NCBI GenBank assembly: GCA_020721585.1 | Contig: DYMK01000001.1 | Span: 310,001 to 374,000, forward strand | DNA length: 64,000 bases | Direction of reading: 5' to 3' | From: Sulfuricurvum sp. | GTDB lineage: Bacteria; Campylobacterota; Campylobacteria; Campylobacterales; Sulfurimonadaceae | Program-made: the position numbers and the translations under genes | The notes under the pieces: model-generated | What the model was told of the DNA's origin: nothing | What the model saw: the letters and a program-made list of their open reading frames with translations, nothing else | The model's database searches: none | Part shown: positions 17,777-27,076 of the stretch, one piece after another | Layout: every line of letters begins with the position of its first letter | Position numbering within the stretch: the first letter of the stretch is position 1

Positions 17777-18828
17777 AGAATACCCTCCGCAAATGTGGCA
17801 TCAATAAATTCTCGATAAATCGGAAAATATTTTTGTATCGAAAAATCAAACGCATTTTGCATGGCATTGTCACCCATTTGTCTATAAAGAGACGCATCGT
17901 TGTGAAGCTTTAGAATCGAGTCTATCCATTCATTGTGAGTTTTTGGTAAAAAGCCATTACATCCTTCTTGGACAATAGTGCAATTTTCCCCCACAGGAGA
18001 CGCGACCATGGGCAATCCTGAGGCTTGGTACTGGATGAGTTTAAATCCCGATTTTCCTTGACTAAAAAGGTCGTTGTCAAGCGGCATAATCCCCACATGA
18101 CACTGGCGTAAAAGGGTTACTTCCACTTCACCAGACCAATCATAAAACCGCATGGAAACCCCTTCAATCGCTTCACTTTGCAACGACTGTGAGGCAATAA
18201 TGACCAAATCAAAATCAATTTTTTGTGCCAAAGCTTGAAACATACGTGCAAAGCTTAGAATATACCCATAGGTGATACGGCTCCCGATCCAAACAAGAGA
18301 AAAACGGTCAAATTTTGGGAGGAGATCATGACCTTGATACGCGTCAAGATTAATCACGGTGGGGATTTTGATTACATTGGAATTTAATGTTTCGACCCTC
18401 GCTTTTAAAAAATCGTTTCCGACAATCACCCCAGCAGCATTTGTGACCAGATGGTCGTATTTCCCCTCCAATAGCCATTTTCCCCGATAATCTTCCCATA
18501 CATTGTCATCATAATCGAGAATATAGCGTTTTCCTCTCAGAAACCATTTTTCAAATCCATACGGGAGATAGGGAAAGAGTTCCCGCTCGATGATAATCGT
18601 CGAAGAAGCACGCATAACCGCAATAACCCGCTCACAATAGGAGAGAAAAATACCCATTTTATTTTTGGGTTTTTTGGCGAAGAGACGTTCAAGATACCTA
18701 CTATCCATAAACGATTGGATTTCAATGTTATAATCATACTGAGCTAATCGGCACGCAAAGGCAAAACTTCGGTACCGACTTGTCGCCCCTTGGGTGGGGT
18801 ATTTGGTAAAAAAGGAGAGATTAGTCAT
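17773..18828 (-). CDS. GT-B family glycosyltransferase
   Basis: This 351-residue protein has a GT-B fold layout: an N-terminal acceptor half with SRYRSFAFACR and ILDYDDNVWEDY, and a C-terminal donor half with FKLIQYQASGLPMVASPVGEN, the GT4-like segment for nucleotide-sugar binding. I start it at 18828 (MTNLSFFTKYP) because GGAAAG precedes that ATG and it overlaps the upstream stop by eight bases; a longer form from 18861 is possible. It is not PglH, PglI or PglJ by appearance. It probably extends the N-glycan after PglA, but the sugar is unknown. Confidence 0.8.
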   Translation of the reverse strand: MTNLSFFTKYPTQGATSRYRSFAFACRLAQYDYNIEIQSFMDSRYLERLFAKKPKNKMGIFLSYCERVIAVMRASSTIIIERELFPYLPYGFEKWFLRGKRYILDYDDNVWEDYRGKWLLEGKYDHLVTNAAGVIVGNDFLKARVETLNSNVIKIPTVINLDAYQGHDLLPKFDRFSLVWIGSRITYGYILSFARMFQALAQKIDFDLVIIASQSLQSEAIEGVSMRFYDWSGEVEVTLLRQCHVGIMPLDNDLFSQGKSGFKLIQYQASGLPMVASPVGENCTIVQEGCNGFLPKTHNEWIDSILKLHNDASLYRQMGDNAMQNAFDFSIQKYFPIYREFIDATFAEGIL

Positions 18829-19675
18829 GATACTTTCCAAAAATTCCCCGTTTGTAGTCACGAAACCCTCGGAACATCATCCTTAGTTTTGCACATTTTT
18901 CTCTTTCATATAATAAAATAATTATGATATCAACAATAAATCTTGTTTTTTCAAAACTACAATAATCCTGAAAATGTGTTTTATACATTTCTATAATTCT
19001 AAACCGATTTCTAAATGCATAATAACGCCGAAGCGGACCATGATTTGTACTAAAAAAACGTTTCCATAAGAATTGATGACGTCTTAAATCACCTAAATTA
19101 TGATTCAAAATTGCATGATTAATTTGAATAATTTTGAATCCTAAGAGATTACTGCGAAGACAATATTCATTATCTACATAATCAATAAATAAATCTTCAA
19201 TAAAACCACCAATTTTTGTATAAACTTCAAGATTAAGTAAATTTCCAGAAGTCATTGTTGTCAAAACGGGTGAATATAAATCATAAGAAGGGCTTACAAG
19301 ATGATACTTATTTGCGTGGAATGGTGCAATAATAGAAATGTTTGATGTTTCACGCATTTGGATATAATCTAACATTTTCGTAAGTATATTACTGGCAAAA
19401 TGACTGTCTTGATCCATGGTCAAAAGCCATTGATACCCCAATTCGATGGCTTGGTTCGCAGCAATATTGAGTGCATGAGCAATCCCTTGATTTCCGCAGT
19501 TATCAATATAGTGTATTTTAGAATTTTCTGTTAATTGTTGCGTTAAAGTATTGTTTTTTTGGTCTGAGTTATCAACGGCATAAAGAATATCAACATCATT
19601 AATATAAGAATGAATATTATCCAAAATGCTATCATCAGGGTTATACAAAACAACAACGCCCGCAATTTCCCTCAT
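18821..19675 (-). CDS. GT2 family glycosyltransferase, rhamnosyltransferase-like
   Basis: This 284-residue protein resembles GT2 rhamnosyltransferases of the RfbF type: it starts IAGVVVLYNPDD, has AVDNSDQ and GNQGIAHALN, the acidic motif MDQDSHF where the D-x-D binds metal and nucleotide, and DNEYCLR in the acceptor half. The coding sequence is clearly more AT-rich than pglA or pglB, which suggests transfer from another source. It overlaps the next gene by eight bases. A role as an added sugar of the Pgl glycan is inferred from position. Confidence 0.8.
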   Translation of the reverse strand: MREIAGVVVLYNPDDSILDNIHSYINDVDILYAVDNSDQKNNTLTQQLTENSKIHYIDNCGNQGIAHALNIAANQAIELGYQWLLTMDQDSHFASNILTKMLDYIQMRETSNISIIAPFHANKYHLVSPSYDLYSPVLTTMTSGNLLNLEVYTKIGGFIEDLFIDYVDNEYCLRSNLLGFKIIQINHAILNHNLGDLRRHQFLWKRFFSTNHGPLRRYYAFRNRFRIIEMYKTHFQDYCSFEKTRFIVDIIIILLYEREKCAKLRMMFRGFRDYKRGIFGKYHD

Positions 19676-20517
19676 TGGGCATCACCGGAAGATGTTTTTG
19701 GATTTTTTTGTGCAATGACTACGATATGGGTTAAATCAATAGTCGTAATTTTTACAACATTCATGTGCAGATAAACCATCAAATTACTAAGGGTAGTTTG
19801 ATTGAAAACATGATGATGAAGCGACCTATTATTAACATTATCAATTGCTCTGGATTTAAAATTCTCAAAAGAACCTGCCCATGAGTCACGCGATAAATCG
19901 TGTAGTCTGAGTATCTCTTCTAAGTGTGTCAAGTCATCTTCTTTCGTCCCTTTGAGAAAATCATCCATCAAATGTTCCAGTGTTGTATCAGACCTTTTGT
20001 GATCAAAATTTCCCTCTTTACATGGCAATATAAGAATTAAATAGCCCTTTGATGTGAGTATCCTTTTCCATTCTTCTAAAGCTTTTATGGGATTTGCTAT
20101 GTGTTCAAGAACATGAGATGAGAGTAAAAAATCGTATGAGTTGGATTTAATTAAGCTCAAGTCAACACTATCGTGTATAAATTGGTGTCCAGATTTTTGG
20201 GATGAATGGTAGTTAAAAAATTGTCCCTCTTGTAAGTCTGAGTTCCAAAGTGTATTGCTTTGAAAATTACAATTATCTAAAAACTCAGCGTGTGCATAAA
20301 TAGGAAAGATCCCCTCATTACTAAAAATTGAGCTAGGACCTCCTATTTCAATCCCTCTGCCTTTGGAAACTATTGTTAAAAGCAATGAAAGTGATCTTGG
20401 CTTGTAGTTAAACATACGTCGCACTAAAAAAAGCGAGAGGCTTTTTACCCCTTTTGCTTTATAGAGAGTGAGAAACTTTTGAAAAATAGTCACGATATTA
20501 ATCCTTTTTTGTGGCAA
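19672..20517 (-). CDS. class I SAM-dependent methyltransferase
   Basis: This 281-residue protein has the features of a type 11 methyltransferase: a SAM-binding motif RGIEIGGPSS (near residue 53), the acidic-loop region, and SYDFLLSSHVLEHIANP, the motif seen in many sugar and lipid methyltransferases. About 55 N-terminal residues precede the domain. It overlaps the downstream glycosyltransferase by four bases and the upstream methyltransferase by 20 bases. The acceptor is unknown; glycan O-methylation is an inference from its place in the pgl operon. The gene is AT-rich. Confidence 0.78.
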   Translation of the reverse strand: MPQKRINIVTIFQKFLTLYKAKGVKSLSLFLVRRMFNYKPRSLSLLLTIVSKGRGIEIGGPSSIFSNEGIFPIYAHAEFLDNCNFQSNTLWNSDLQEGQFFNYHSSQKSGHQFIHDSVDLSLIKSNSYDFLLSSHVLEHIANPIKALEEWKRILTSKGYLILILPCKEGNFDHKRSDTTLEHLMDDFLKGTKEDDLTHLEEILRLHDLSRDSWAGSFENFKSRAIDNVNNRSLHHHVFNQTTLSNLMVYLHMNVVKITTIDLTHIVVIAQKNPKTSSGDAQ

Positions 20518-21160
20518 TTATAAGATATTGAAAAACAAAAAAATCATGCAATAGCCCAAAAGTTACTTTATTTAACCAATATCGTTTACTCTTGATGGTC
20601 TCTTGATCAAATCCAGAGGTGAGTGTTTCAATGGTTAATCCGCTGTTTTCAAAAAGATCGATGACATTTTTTTTACAAAAAAATCGTAAATGGGTTTGAT
20701 CCAAAATTCCTGATTCTTCATAATGAAAATCCCCTTTGATCATGATAGAAGATAACGTTTGATAGTAACGAATGTTGGGAATACTGGCAATCAATCGCCC
20801 CTCTTTGGCAAGTAAAGGAGCTATTTTTGTTAAGGTACTCCATGGATCAATGAGGTGTTCTATAACATCCCCCAAAATAATAATATCAAAAGCATTTTTC
20901 ATAGAAGAAGGAAAAGTAAAATGCTCAATATTGTCACGGAAAAAATGGTCTATCTCAGAATAGTAATTCTCTTGTGAGGCAAAAAGTTCAACACCGGTTG
21001 TTATCTTGGCAATCCCTAATTGTTTAAGTTTGTTGAGTGTTGCCCCATTACCACAACCAATTTCCAATACATTGCACCCTTTAAAGGACGTTGGGATAAG
21101 GTTGATTAAATCGTCTCGAACACTTAAAAAATAGTAACTCTGATCTTTATTTTCATACAT
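20498..21160 (-). CDS. class I SAM-dependent methyltransferase
   Basis: This 220-residue protein has SAM motif I VLEIGCGNGATL (residues about 32-43), the second acidic position GVELF, FDIIILGDVIEHLIDP and the post-motif SIPNIRYYQ. These place it with methyltransferases of the UbiG/type 12 sort that are common in glycan clusters. The start at 21160 has AGAAGG eight bases upstream and overlaps the pglK stop by eight bases; a longer form from 21196 would lie fully within pglK. It probably methylates a sugar of the lipid-linked glycan, but the target is not visible. Confidence 0.8.
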   Translation of the reverse strand: MYENKDQSYYFLSVRDDLINLIPTSFKGCNVLEIGCGNGATLNKLKQLGIAKITTGVELFASQENYYSEIDHFFRDNIEHFTFPSSMKNAFDIIILGDVIEHLIDPWSTLTKIAPLLAKEGRLIASIPNIRYYQTLSSIMIKGDFHYEESGILDQTHLRFFCKKNVIDLFENSGLTIETLTSGFDQETIKSKRYWLNKVTFGLLHDFFVFQYLIIATKKD

Positions 21161-22853
21161 ATAATTTACCTTCTTGAAGCCTATACACTTTATCACACCC
21201 CTCTATTGTACTGAGGCGATGGGCAATGACAATCAACGTTTTATCCGCGCATAGTGTATAAATTTCTTCCATAATTTTAGCTTCGGTTTCACTGTCCAAA
21301 GCGCTGGTCGCTTCATCAAGGACTAAAATTTCAGGGTCACCATAGAGGGCGCGGGCAATGGCGATGCGTTGACGTTGACCACCGCTAAGCTTGATCCCCC
21401 CCTCCCCTACTTGGGTATAAATTCCCTCATGATGGGATTCTAAAAATGCTAAAATATTGGCTTGTCTGAGGACTTCTTTGAGCTGCTCTTCCTCAATGGC
21501 TTTACCAAAAGCGACATTTTGGGCAACACTCCCCTCGAAAAGATAGATACTTTGGGGAATGTAGCCAATTTTACTGCGCCACGCTTGGATATTGTTATCA
21601 TTTAAGGGGAGACCATCGATGCTAATTTTCCCTTTTTTAGGGCGATACAGACCGATAATAATATCAATGAGGGTCGATTTTCCGCTGCCACTCTCCCCGA
21701 TCAAAGCAACACGATCCCCTTTGAAAATCATCAAGCTAATGGTGTCTAAAATGGGTTTATTCTCATCATACTCAAAATAGACATGATCAAGGGTGATGGA
21801 GTGATTAAAAACAATAGGGGTATCGTGAAGATTTTCCACATCATACATCAAGTCATTATGGATAATGTCAAGTGAACTTTTATAAAAAAGAATGGTATTG
21901 TATCCATGCAAAATACGGTTTGCCGAGGGCATCAATCGGTACAATCCCAAAATAAAGACCGAAATCATCGGGAGAGTTTGGGAAATATCGGTTTGGTATT
22001 TATACACAATATAGATCACTATAAAAAGAACAATCCCAAATCCAAGTGCTTCTAAAAACAATCGAGGCAGATGGGCGAGGGTCTCATTACGAATATTGGC
22101 GTGGGCATAGCCCGAACTAGCATTGGCAAATTGATCCAAAATGGATTGGGTGTTGGAGCGCAGTTTCATCAGTTTGAAATTGCCCAAGGAACTTTGGATA
22201 ATCTCAAAAAACTTTTTTTGGTGTTCTTCGCGCGAAATTCCCGCTTTTTGGATTGCTTTGGAGACGGTCATCGTCAGTAGTATCGCATTGGTAATGAGGA
22301 TAATGCTCAATAACAGCGTGATTTTCCAATTGAGATAAATCATAATAGCGTAAATAAAGATCACCACAAAAATTTCACTAAAGGTGAGTAATAAACTCGA
22401 AAAAAGGGTAGTCATGTTTTGGGCTTCATTGATAATAGCTTTACTCAAATCGGCACTGTTTTTGTTCACAAAAGAGCGGTAATCCATCCCCAAATAGTTT
22501 TCAAAAAGGCGATACGCCAAAAGATGGTAACGCCCTTTGGAAAATTTTGCCAACAGATAAAAATACCCCAAATTTAACAACGCACGTACAAGGTAGAAGA
22601 GCAATAACACTACTCCTATGGCGACGACAAAGTGACTTTCATGGGTAAAATGGAAAAAACGGTACAAAAAATCAGTGTACGAAAGGGTGTGAATTTTAGA
22701 AAAATCACTCGCAAGGGTTAAAAAAGGGAGAATCGCTCCCACCCCCACCATTTCGATGAGGGAGATCACGACCGAAATGGCGACCAATAGGGCTAAAAAG
22801 CGTCGATCGTGGTGGGTTAAGATAGCAAAAAGTTTGGTCATAAAAAGGGTCAT
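21153..22853 (-). CDS. pglK: lipid-linked oligosaccharide flippase PglK
   Basis: This 566-residue ABC exporter half-transporter flips the undecaprenyl-diphosphate glycan to the periplasm using ATP. Six membrane helices occupy residues 15-310. The ATPase domain has Walker A GESGSGKSTL, signature LSGGQRQRIAIARAL, Walker B ILVLDEATSALD and the switch His in IAHRLST. Length matches Campylobacter PglK (564). It is the first gene of the pgl operon. The second Met at 22841 aligns better with the known N-terminus and may be the true start. Confidence 0.92.
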   Translation of the reverse strand: MTLFMTKLFAILTHHDRRFLALLVAISVVISLIEMVGVGAILPFLTLASDFSKIHTLSYTDFLYRFFHFTHESHFVVAIGVVLLLFYLVRALLNLGYFYLLAKFSKGRYHLLAYRLFENYLGMDYRSFVNKNSADLSKAIINEAQNMTTLFSSLLLTFSEIFVVIFIYAIMIYLNWKITLLLSIILITNAILLTMTVSKAIQKAGISREEHQKKFFEIIQSSLGNFKLMKLRSNTQSILDQFANASSGYAHANIRNETLAHLPRLFLEALGFGIVLFIVIYIVYKYQTDISQTLPMISVFILGLYRLMPSANRILHGYNTILFYKSSLDIIHNDLMYDVENLHDTPIVFNHSITLDHVYFEYDENKPILDTISLMIFKGDRVALIGESGSGKSTLIDIIIGLYRPKKGKISIDGLPLNDNNIQAWRSKIGYIPQSIYLFEGSVAQNVAFGKAIEEEQLKEVLRQANILAFLESHHEGIYTQVGEGGIKLSGGQRQRIAIARALYGDPEILVLDEATSALDSETEAKIMEEIYTLCADKTLIVIAHRLSTIEGCDKVYRLQEGKLYV

Positions 22854-22929
22854 ACAAATGCAATATCTTTCAGGTATTTAGGTAAAAGCATGTCATGATA
22901 ACGTAGTTACTCTAAAATCTGTTAATTTT

Positions 22930-22942
22930 TTTAAGATACAAT
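22930..22942 (+). promoter_or_regulatory. promoter candidate for the M23 peptidase-bactofilin pair
   Basis: A T-rich stretch followed by TACAAT (22937-22942) lies about 63 bases before the peptidase start. Campylobacterota promoters usually have an extended -10 box with T-rich DNA upstream and no clear -35 box, which fits. The 152-base gap between pglK and this gene must also hold the pgl promoter on the other strand, but I see no convincing box for it. Confidence 0.45.
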
Positions 22943-23005
22943 TTCCCTCATGAACACAATAGACAGGACATATTCCTATTTTTTCTTAACCATTAAGCGA
23001 TTCAG

Positions 23006-23881
23006 ATGAGTCAATTTTTTAAAAATAGGGTTATCATAACCATCTCAGATATTAAAGGGACAAAGTCGTATAGCTTGTCCAAGTTGGTCCGGAAATTCAT
23101 TTTTTGGATCGTTGTCTCCATCATCTCCATTGCTGTAGTCGGTGCCATTATCATCCCCGTCCTTACCCAAAAAATCATGAGCCTTGCCTCCCAAAATGAA
23201 GTTTATCAACGTGATTTGAACAGTAAAATCATGGCATACGATAGATTAGATGATAAGTTTGAGTTGCTTCAAGAGCGTATTATCGCCTACGAAGAGAGCA
23301 GCAATCTACCGGAACGGAAACCGGAAACGTGTAGCAAAGATGGTAAACCCTCTAAAGAAAAATCGGTGGATATGGGGACAGAAATCAAAAACTTTATCCT
23401 CAAACATATTCCTAATGGGTATCCCATACGGCATATCCAAATTTCATCGGGCTTTGGGTATCGGGTTCATCCGATTTTTAGAACGCGTATCTTGCACCGA
23501 GGGATTGATTTTAGAGCTCCCATTGGGACACCGGTGTATTCGGTTGCCGATGGAATTGTCACGCGGGTCGTTCGGGGCGATGATGGGGGATATGGAAAAA
23601 TTGTCGTTATTCGACATAAATATGGTTTTGAAACTGCTTTTGCCCATCTAAGTTCCCCTCGGGTTGAAGTAGGGGACATTGTCCGTAAAGGTCAATTGGT
23701 CGCACTTAGTGGGGCAAGTGGTCGAATAACAGGGTCACATCTCCATTTTGAGATACATTACCGAGGTGCTGCCATCAATCCTCAAGCGTTTCTTAGTTGG
23801 AATATGGCAACATACAACAAAATCTTTAAACAACAAAGGAATATACCATGGGATTCTTTGATAAAACAGCTACAAAGGTAA
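23006..23881 (+). CDS. M23 family peptidoglycan endopeptidase (Csd1/Csd2-like)
   Basis: This 291-residue protein has one N-terminal membrane helix (about residues 30-52), a short coiled segment, and a LytM/M23 domain from about residue 140. The zinc ligands are visible as HRGIDF (H-x3-D) and HLHFEIHY (H-x-H). It should cut peptide cross-links in the cell wall in the periplasm. It overlaps a bactofilin gene by 34 bases; in Helicobacter pylori the matching pair csd1-ccmA controls helical cell shape. The assignment to csd1 rather than csd2 rests on this adjacency. Confidence 0.9.
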   Translation: MSQFFKNRVIITISDIKGTKSYSLSKLVRKFIFWIVVSIISIAVVGAIIIPVLTQKIMSLASQNEVYQRDLNSKIMAYDRLDDKFELLQERIIAYEESSNLPERKPETCSKDGKPSKEKSVDMGTEIKNFILKHIPNGYPIRHIQISSGFGYRVHPIFRTRILHRGIDFRAPIGTPVYSVADGIVTRVVRGDDGGYGKIVVIRHKYGFETAFAHLSSPRVEVGDIVRKGQLVALSGASGRITGSHLHFEIHYRGAAINPQAFLSWNMATYNKIFKQQRNIPWDSLIKQLQR

Positions 23882-24300
23882 GCAGTGGAGGCGGGAGTAG
23901 TCGCGCCTACAATGCAACGATTATCGCCGATGATTGTGTTATCGTTGGGGGTATTACCGCTCAAAGCGACGTGGTGATTAACGGAAATTTTGAAGGTGCT
24001 GTCTCTTCTAACCAAACGGTAACCGTGGGTGAAAAAGGGGAGTTCTATGGTGAAGTCAAAGCTCAAACCATCGTAATTGGTGGATTGGTCGATGGTGTTG
24101 CAGATGCCGAAATGATCCATATTCTTTCCACTGGTCGCGTTATTGGTCAAATTATCTACTCTAAAATTACGATTGAAGAGAATGGATTTTTTGATGGTAA
24201 AACGATTGTTAAAGGCAGTTCACTTCAAAGCCGTTATTCTGAAGTGGAAAACAAATACCACAATGTTATTGATACCAAGGTTGTTGCCAAAGAAGCGTAA
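23848..24300 (+). CDS. ccmA: bactofilin CcmA
   Basis: This 150-residue bactofilin forms cytoskeletal filaments from a right-handed beta-helix core (about residues 20-125) made of repeated short strands such as VINGNFEGAV, FYGEVKAQTIV and GGLVDGVAD. The start MGFFDKTA is preceded by AAAGGA at a good distance and overlaps the peptidase gene by 34 bases. In Helicobacter the partner CcmA links cytoskeleton and wall-cutting enzymes to give curved or helical cells, so a shape role is likely. Confidence 0.92.
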   Translation: MGFFDKTATKVSSGGGSSRAYNATIIADDCVIVGGITAQSDVVINGNFEGAVSSNQTVTVGEKGEFYGEVKAQTIVIGGLVDGVADAEMIHILSTGRVIGQIIYSKITIEENGFFDGKTIVKGSSLQSRYSEVENKYHNVIDTKVVAKEA

Positions 24301-24350
24301 TGCAGTTATCTCCTACTTCATTCCCCTTCGTTTAGTCAAAAGGGGTTTGA

Positions 24351-26138
24351 ATGTGTGGAGTCTTTGGTATTGTGGGGGACTATTCTCCCTCTTTAGCACG
24401 CAGTGCTTTAATGACATTACGCCATCGTGGCAAAGACCATTGTGGTATTGTCGAAGAAAAAAATCTTTTTTTAGCCCATCATCGTCTTTCCATCACCGAT
24501 CACCACCACCGTTCCCATCAACCCCTTGCCCATCAGCGTCTTTTACTTAGTTTTAATGGGGAAATTTACAATCATAAAGCCTTACGTAACACATTAAGCC
24601 ACTTTCCGTGGAAAACCTCCAGTGATGCGGAGGTGATTTTAGCCGCGTATCAACGGTGGGGGATTGGGTGTTTAGACCATTTGGAGGGGATGTTTGCTTT
24701 TGCGTTACTCGATGGTCACAAGCTTTATTTGGTGCGCGATCGGTTTGGAAAAAAACCGATGTTTTATTACGCTTCACCCAAGCGTTTTGTTTTTGCTTCT
24801 GAGATTAAAGCCCTAAAACCTTTTTTACCCTCAGTGACCATGAACGATAATGCGTTACGGTCGTATTTGAGTTTTTTAGCCCCTACTCCCCCTCATACCT
24901 TTTATGAAGGGATCGAAAAGCTCGAATCGGGTGAATACCTGTGTTGGGAAGAGGGGCATTTTACCAAGCATAGCTATTACAGTATTGCCAATGCACCGCG
25001 TAAGGTCTCTACGGCCTCCCTTGAAACGTTATTGCACGAAAGTATTGCCAAACGACTCGATACCCATGTCCCTACGGCTGCTTTATTGTCAGGGGGGATT
25101 GATAGCGCGATGATCTGTGCCATTGCCAAAGCACAAGGGAACCATTTACCGACGTTTACACTGGGATATGAGGGGTTTAAAGGGTACGATGAGCGTCCCA
25201 ATGCCAAAGCAACCGCCGATTATCTGGGATTGCATAACACCCAAGTGATCCTCTCGCAGGATGATTTTGAAGCGCATTTGGATACGGTCTTAACCCAAAT
25301 GGACGAACCCCTCAATGATCCTGCGGCGTTGCCTCTCTATCTTTTGATGGAGCGTATTGCCCATGAGGGGTATAAAGTGGTATTAAGCGGAGAGGGATCG
25401 GATGAACTGTTTTTGGGATACCGTCAATATTTTGAGTATTTGGATATTGAGCAAGCTTCTACGTTAGGACACAAAAACTGGCTCAAACGCTATTTTCACC
25501 AAAACTTTTCGATGAATCGGGAGTGGGAGTGGTATAAGCGGATATTTGAAGAGAGTCTCTTGTTTCGGACATCAGGGGAAAAATTTACCGATACACAGCA
25601 AAATCTGCTCTTTCGCCGCACGATACGAGACAATGAATCATTGGGGTTTTTACACCCGTATCGACACCACTTTGATCACAGTATCTACACACACCCCTCC
25701 CATTGGTACAGCATGATTGATCTTAAACTCTTTGTAGCGGAACATTTTTTGACCAAATTGGATCGGATGTCGATGGCGCATACCCTTGAAGCGCGCGCCC
25801 CTTTTTTGGATCATCGCTTTGCTGAAGCGGTTTTTGGATTGCCTCACGAAACTCGATTGGGCAGTGGGGGAACCAAGTTTTTGCTCAAAGAAATAGGACA
25901 AAACTATTTATCGCCTGAAATTTTAGGGAGAAAGAAAAAAGGGTTTGCCAATCCTTATATGGAATGGCTCATTGCTTCGGATCGTCTTAAACTGATTCAA
26001 GAGGTGAACAATACCACAGGTCTTTTTCATCCCAAAGAGCTTCAAAATTATCTCAATATGGGTCGTCAAGGGAAGTTTAAACAACACGTTTGGGGATTGT
26101 ATGTACTGAGTCATTGGATAAAGAGGGAACTATTGTAG
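24351..26138 (+). CDS. asnB: asparagine synthase (glutamine-hydrolysing)
   Basis: This 595-residue protein has the N-terminal glutamine amidotransferase domain starting MCGVFGIVGD, where Cys2 is the nucleophile after Met removal, with RHRGKDHCG and HHRLSITD, and a C-terminal synthetase domain with the ATP pyrophosphatase P-loop LSGGIDSAM and the motif LSGEGSDELFLGY. It makes Asn from Asp and Gln. The class also includes enzymes that amidate sugars in surface-glycan clusters, and the pgl operon is close, but house-keeping asparagine synthesis is the simpler reading. AGGGG precedes the ATG. Confidence 0.92.
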   Translation: MCGVFGIVGDYSPSLARSALMTLRHRGKDHCGIVEEKNLFLAHHRLSITDHHHRSHQPLAHQRLLLSFNGEIYNHKALRNTLSHFPWKTSSDAEVILAAYQRWGIGCLDHLEGMFAFALLDGHKLYLVRDRFGKKPMFYYASPKRFVFASEIKALKPFLPSVTMNDNALRSYLSFLAPTPPHTFYEGIEKLESGEYLCWEEGHFTKHSYYSIANAPRKVSTASLETLLHESIAKRLDTHVPTAALLSGGIDSAMICAIAKAQGNHLPTFTLGYEGFKGYDERPNAKATADYLGLHNTQVILSQDDFEAHLDTVLTQMDEPLNDPAALPLYLLMERIAHEGYKVVLSGEGSDELFLGYRQYFEYLDIEQASTLGHKNWLKRYFHQNFSMNREWEWYKRIFEESLLFRTSGEKFTDTQQNLLFRRTIRDNESLGFLHPYRHHFDHSIYTHPSHWYSMIDLKLFVAEHFLTKLDRMSMAHTLEARAPFLDHRFAEAVFGLPHETRLGSGGTKFLLKEIGQNYLSPEILGRKKKGFANPYMEWLIASDRLKLIQEVNNTTGLFHPKELQNYLNMGRQGKFKQHVWGLYVLSHWIKRELL

Positions 26139-26155
26139 TAGCCCCAAAAGGGCTA
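26139..26155. terminator. hairpin between convergent asnB and ydcH-like genes
   Basis: TAGCCC (26139-26144) and GGGCTA (26150-26155) form a six-base stem with a five-base loop directly after the asnB stop codon. There is no T-run on either strand, so it is a weak terminator candidate for two genes that meet here. Confidence 0.4.
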
Positions 26156-26162
26156 AAGGGGA

Positions 26163-26399
26163 TTAGAGACTATGCTCTTTTTTGTATTTGATAATGAGGG
26201 CATACGCTTCATCTTTAAGATGCAATTTCTCTTTTTTAAGGGTCTCCAATTCCAAATCGGTCATAGGGATAGACCCTTTTTCTACTTCGCCAATTTTGGT
26301 ATCCAATTCATTATGACGATCAAAAACTTTTAAGAAATGGGCATTTGCCGCATTGTTCTCTTTCATATGGGTAATAACATCACGGTATTCGTGTAGCAT
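26163..26399 (-). CDS. YdcH/DUF465 family small protein
   Basis: This 78-residue, highly charged and fully helical protein fits the YdcH (DUF465) family: it starts MLHEYRDVITHMK, has the segment NAHFLKVFDRHNELD and ends with LKKEKLHLKDEAYALI. The family forms small coiled-coil proteins of unknown function that are very common in Campylobacterota. It has its own upstream gap of about 42 bases before dcd, so it may be transcribed with dcd. No function can be assigned. Confidence 0.82.
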   Translation of the reverse strand: MLHEYRDVITHMKENNAANAHFLKVFDRHNELDTKIGEVEKGSIPMTDLELETLKKEKLHLKDEAYALIIKYKKEHSL

Positions 26400-26441
26400 A
26401 GTGACTCCTTTGGGATTTTAGTGGGGGAATTCTACCCATTT

Positions 26442-27002
26442 TTATTTTAAAATTCGTGGAAGTGTGATCCCCTCTTGCCCTTGATATTTCCCACTTTTGT
26501 CTTTATAGGAGGTTTCACACATCTCATCCCCTTGTAAAAAGAGTACCTGCGCAATCCCTTCATTGGCGTAAATTTTCGCCGGAAGGGGGGTGGTATTGGA
26601 AATTTCAATGGTAATATGCCCCTCAAATTCGGGTTCAAAAGGGGTCACATTGACGATAATACCGCATCGGGCGTAGGTCGATTTCCCCAAACAAATTGCC
26701 AAAACATCGCGGGGAATTTTAAAATACTCTACCGTTCGTGCCAAGGCAAACGAGTTGGGGGGTACGATGCACACCTCCCCTTTAAAATCGACCACATTCA
26801 TATCATCAAAATGTTTGGGATCGACAACGGTGGAATTAAGATTGGTAAAAATTTTGAATTCATCGGTGACGCGAATATCATATCCATACGAGCTAAGACC
26901 ATAACTGACCACTCCAACACCCACTTGATCTTCACAAAAAGGGGCAATCATCCCCTCTTGAAGTGCCTTTTGTCGAATCCATCCATCACTTTTAAGCCCC
27001 AT
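26442..27002 (-). CDS. dcd: dCTP deaminase
   Basis: This 186-residue enzyme deaminates dCTP to dUTP for thymidylate synthesis. The trimeric fold signatures are present: [13 protein letters not shown], the catalytic region with [17 protein letters not shown] and [16 protein letters not shown] choose the start MGLKSDGWI at 27002, which matches the usual family start and length; the ATG four codons upstream (27014) has no ribosome binding site. It is divergent from accB-accC, the same neighbourhood as dcd-accB-accC in Helicobacter. Confidence 0.93.
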   Translation of the reverse strand: MGLKSDGWIRQKALQEGMIAPFCEDQVGVGVVSYGLSSYGYDIRVTDEFKIFTNLNSTVVDPKHFDDMNVVDFKGEVCIVPPNSFALARTVEYFKIPRDVLAICLGKSTYARCGIIVNVTPFEPEFEGHITIEISNTTPLPAKIYANEGIAQVLFLQGDEMCETSYKDKSGKYQGQEGITLPRILK

Positions 27003-27029
27003 AGTGTTATCCATTGTTAATTTTATTTG

Positions 27030-27041
27030 TGGTAGTATAAC
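27030..27041 (+). promoter_or_regulatory. promoter candidate for accB-accC
   Basis: TATAAC (27036-27041) with a T-rich upstream region lies about 36 bases before the accB start codon, which has AGGAG at 27062-27066. Position and sequence suit a -10 box for the accBC operon. No good -35 box is visible. Confidence 0.4.
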
Positions 27042-27076
27042 ACATCTATTACCCTACTTTCAGGAGCGATTCATCC

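Noticed and set aside
24351-26138. asnB as a sugar amidotransferase of the pgl system
   Set aside because: It is on the opposite strand and separated from pgl by cell-shape genes; the sequence fits general asparagine synthetase equally well or better.
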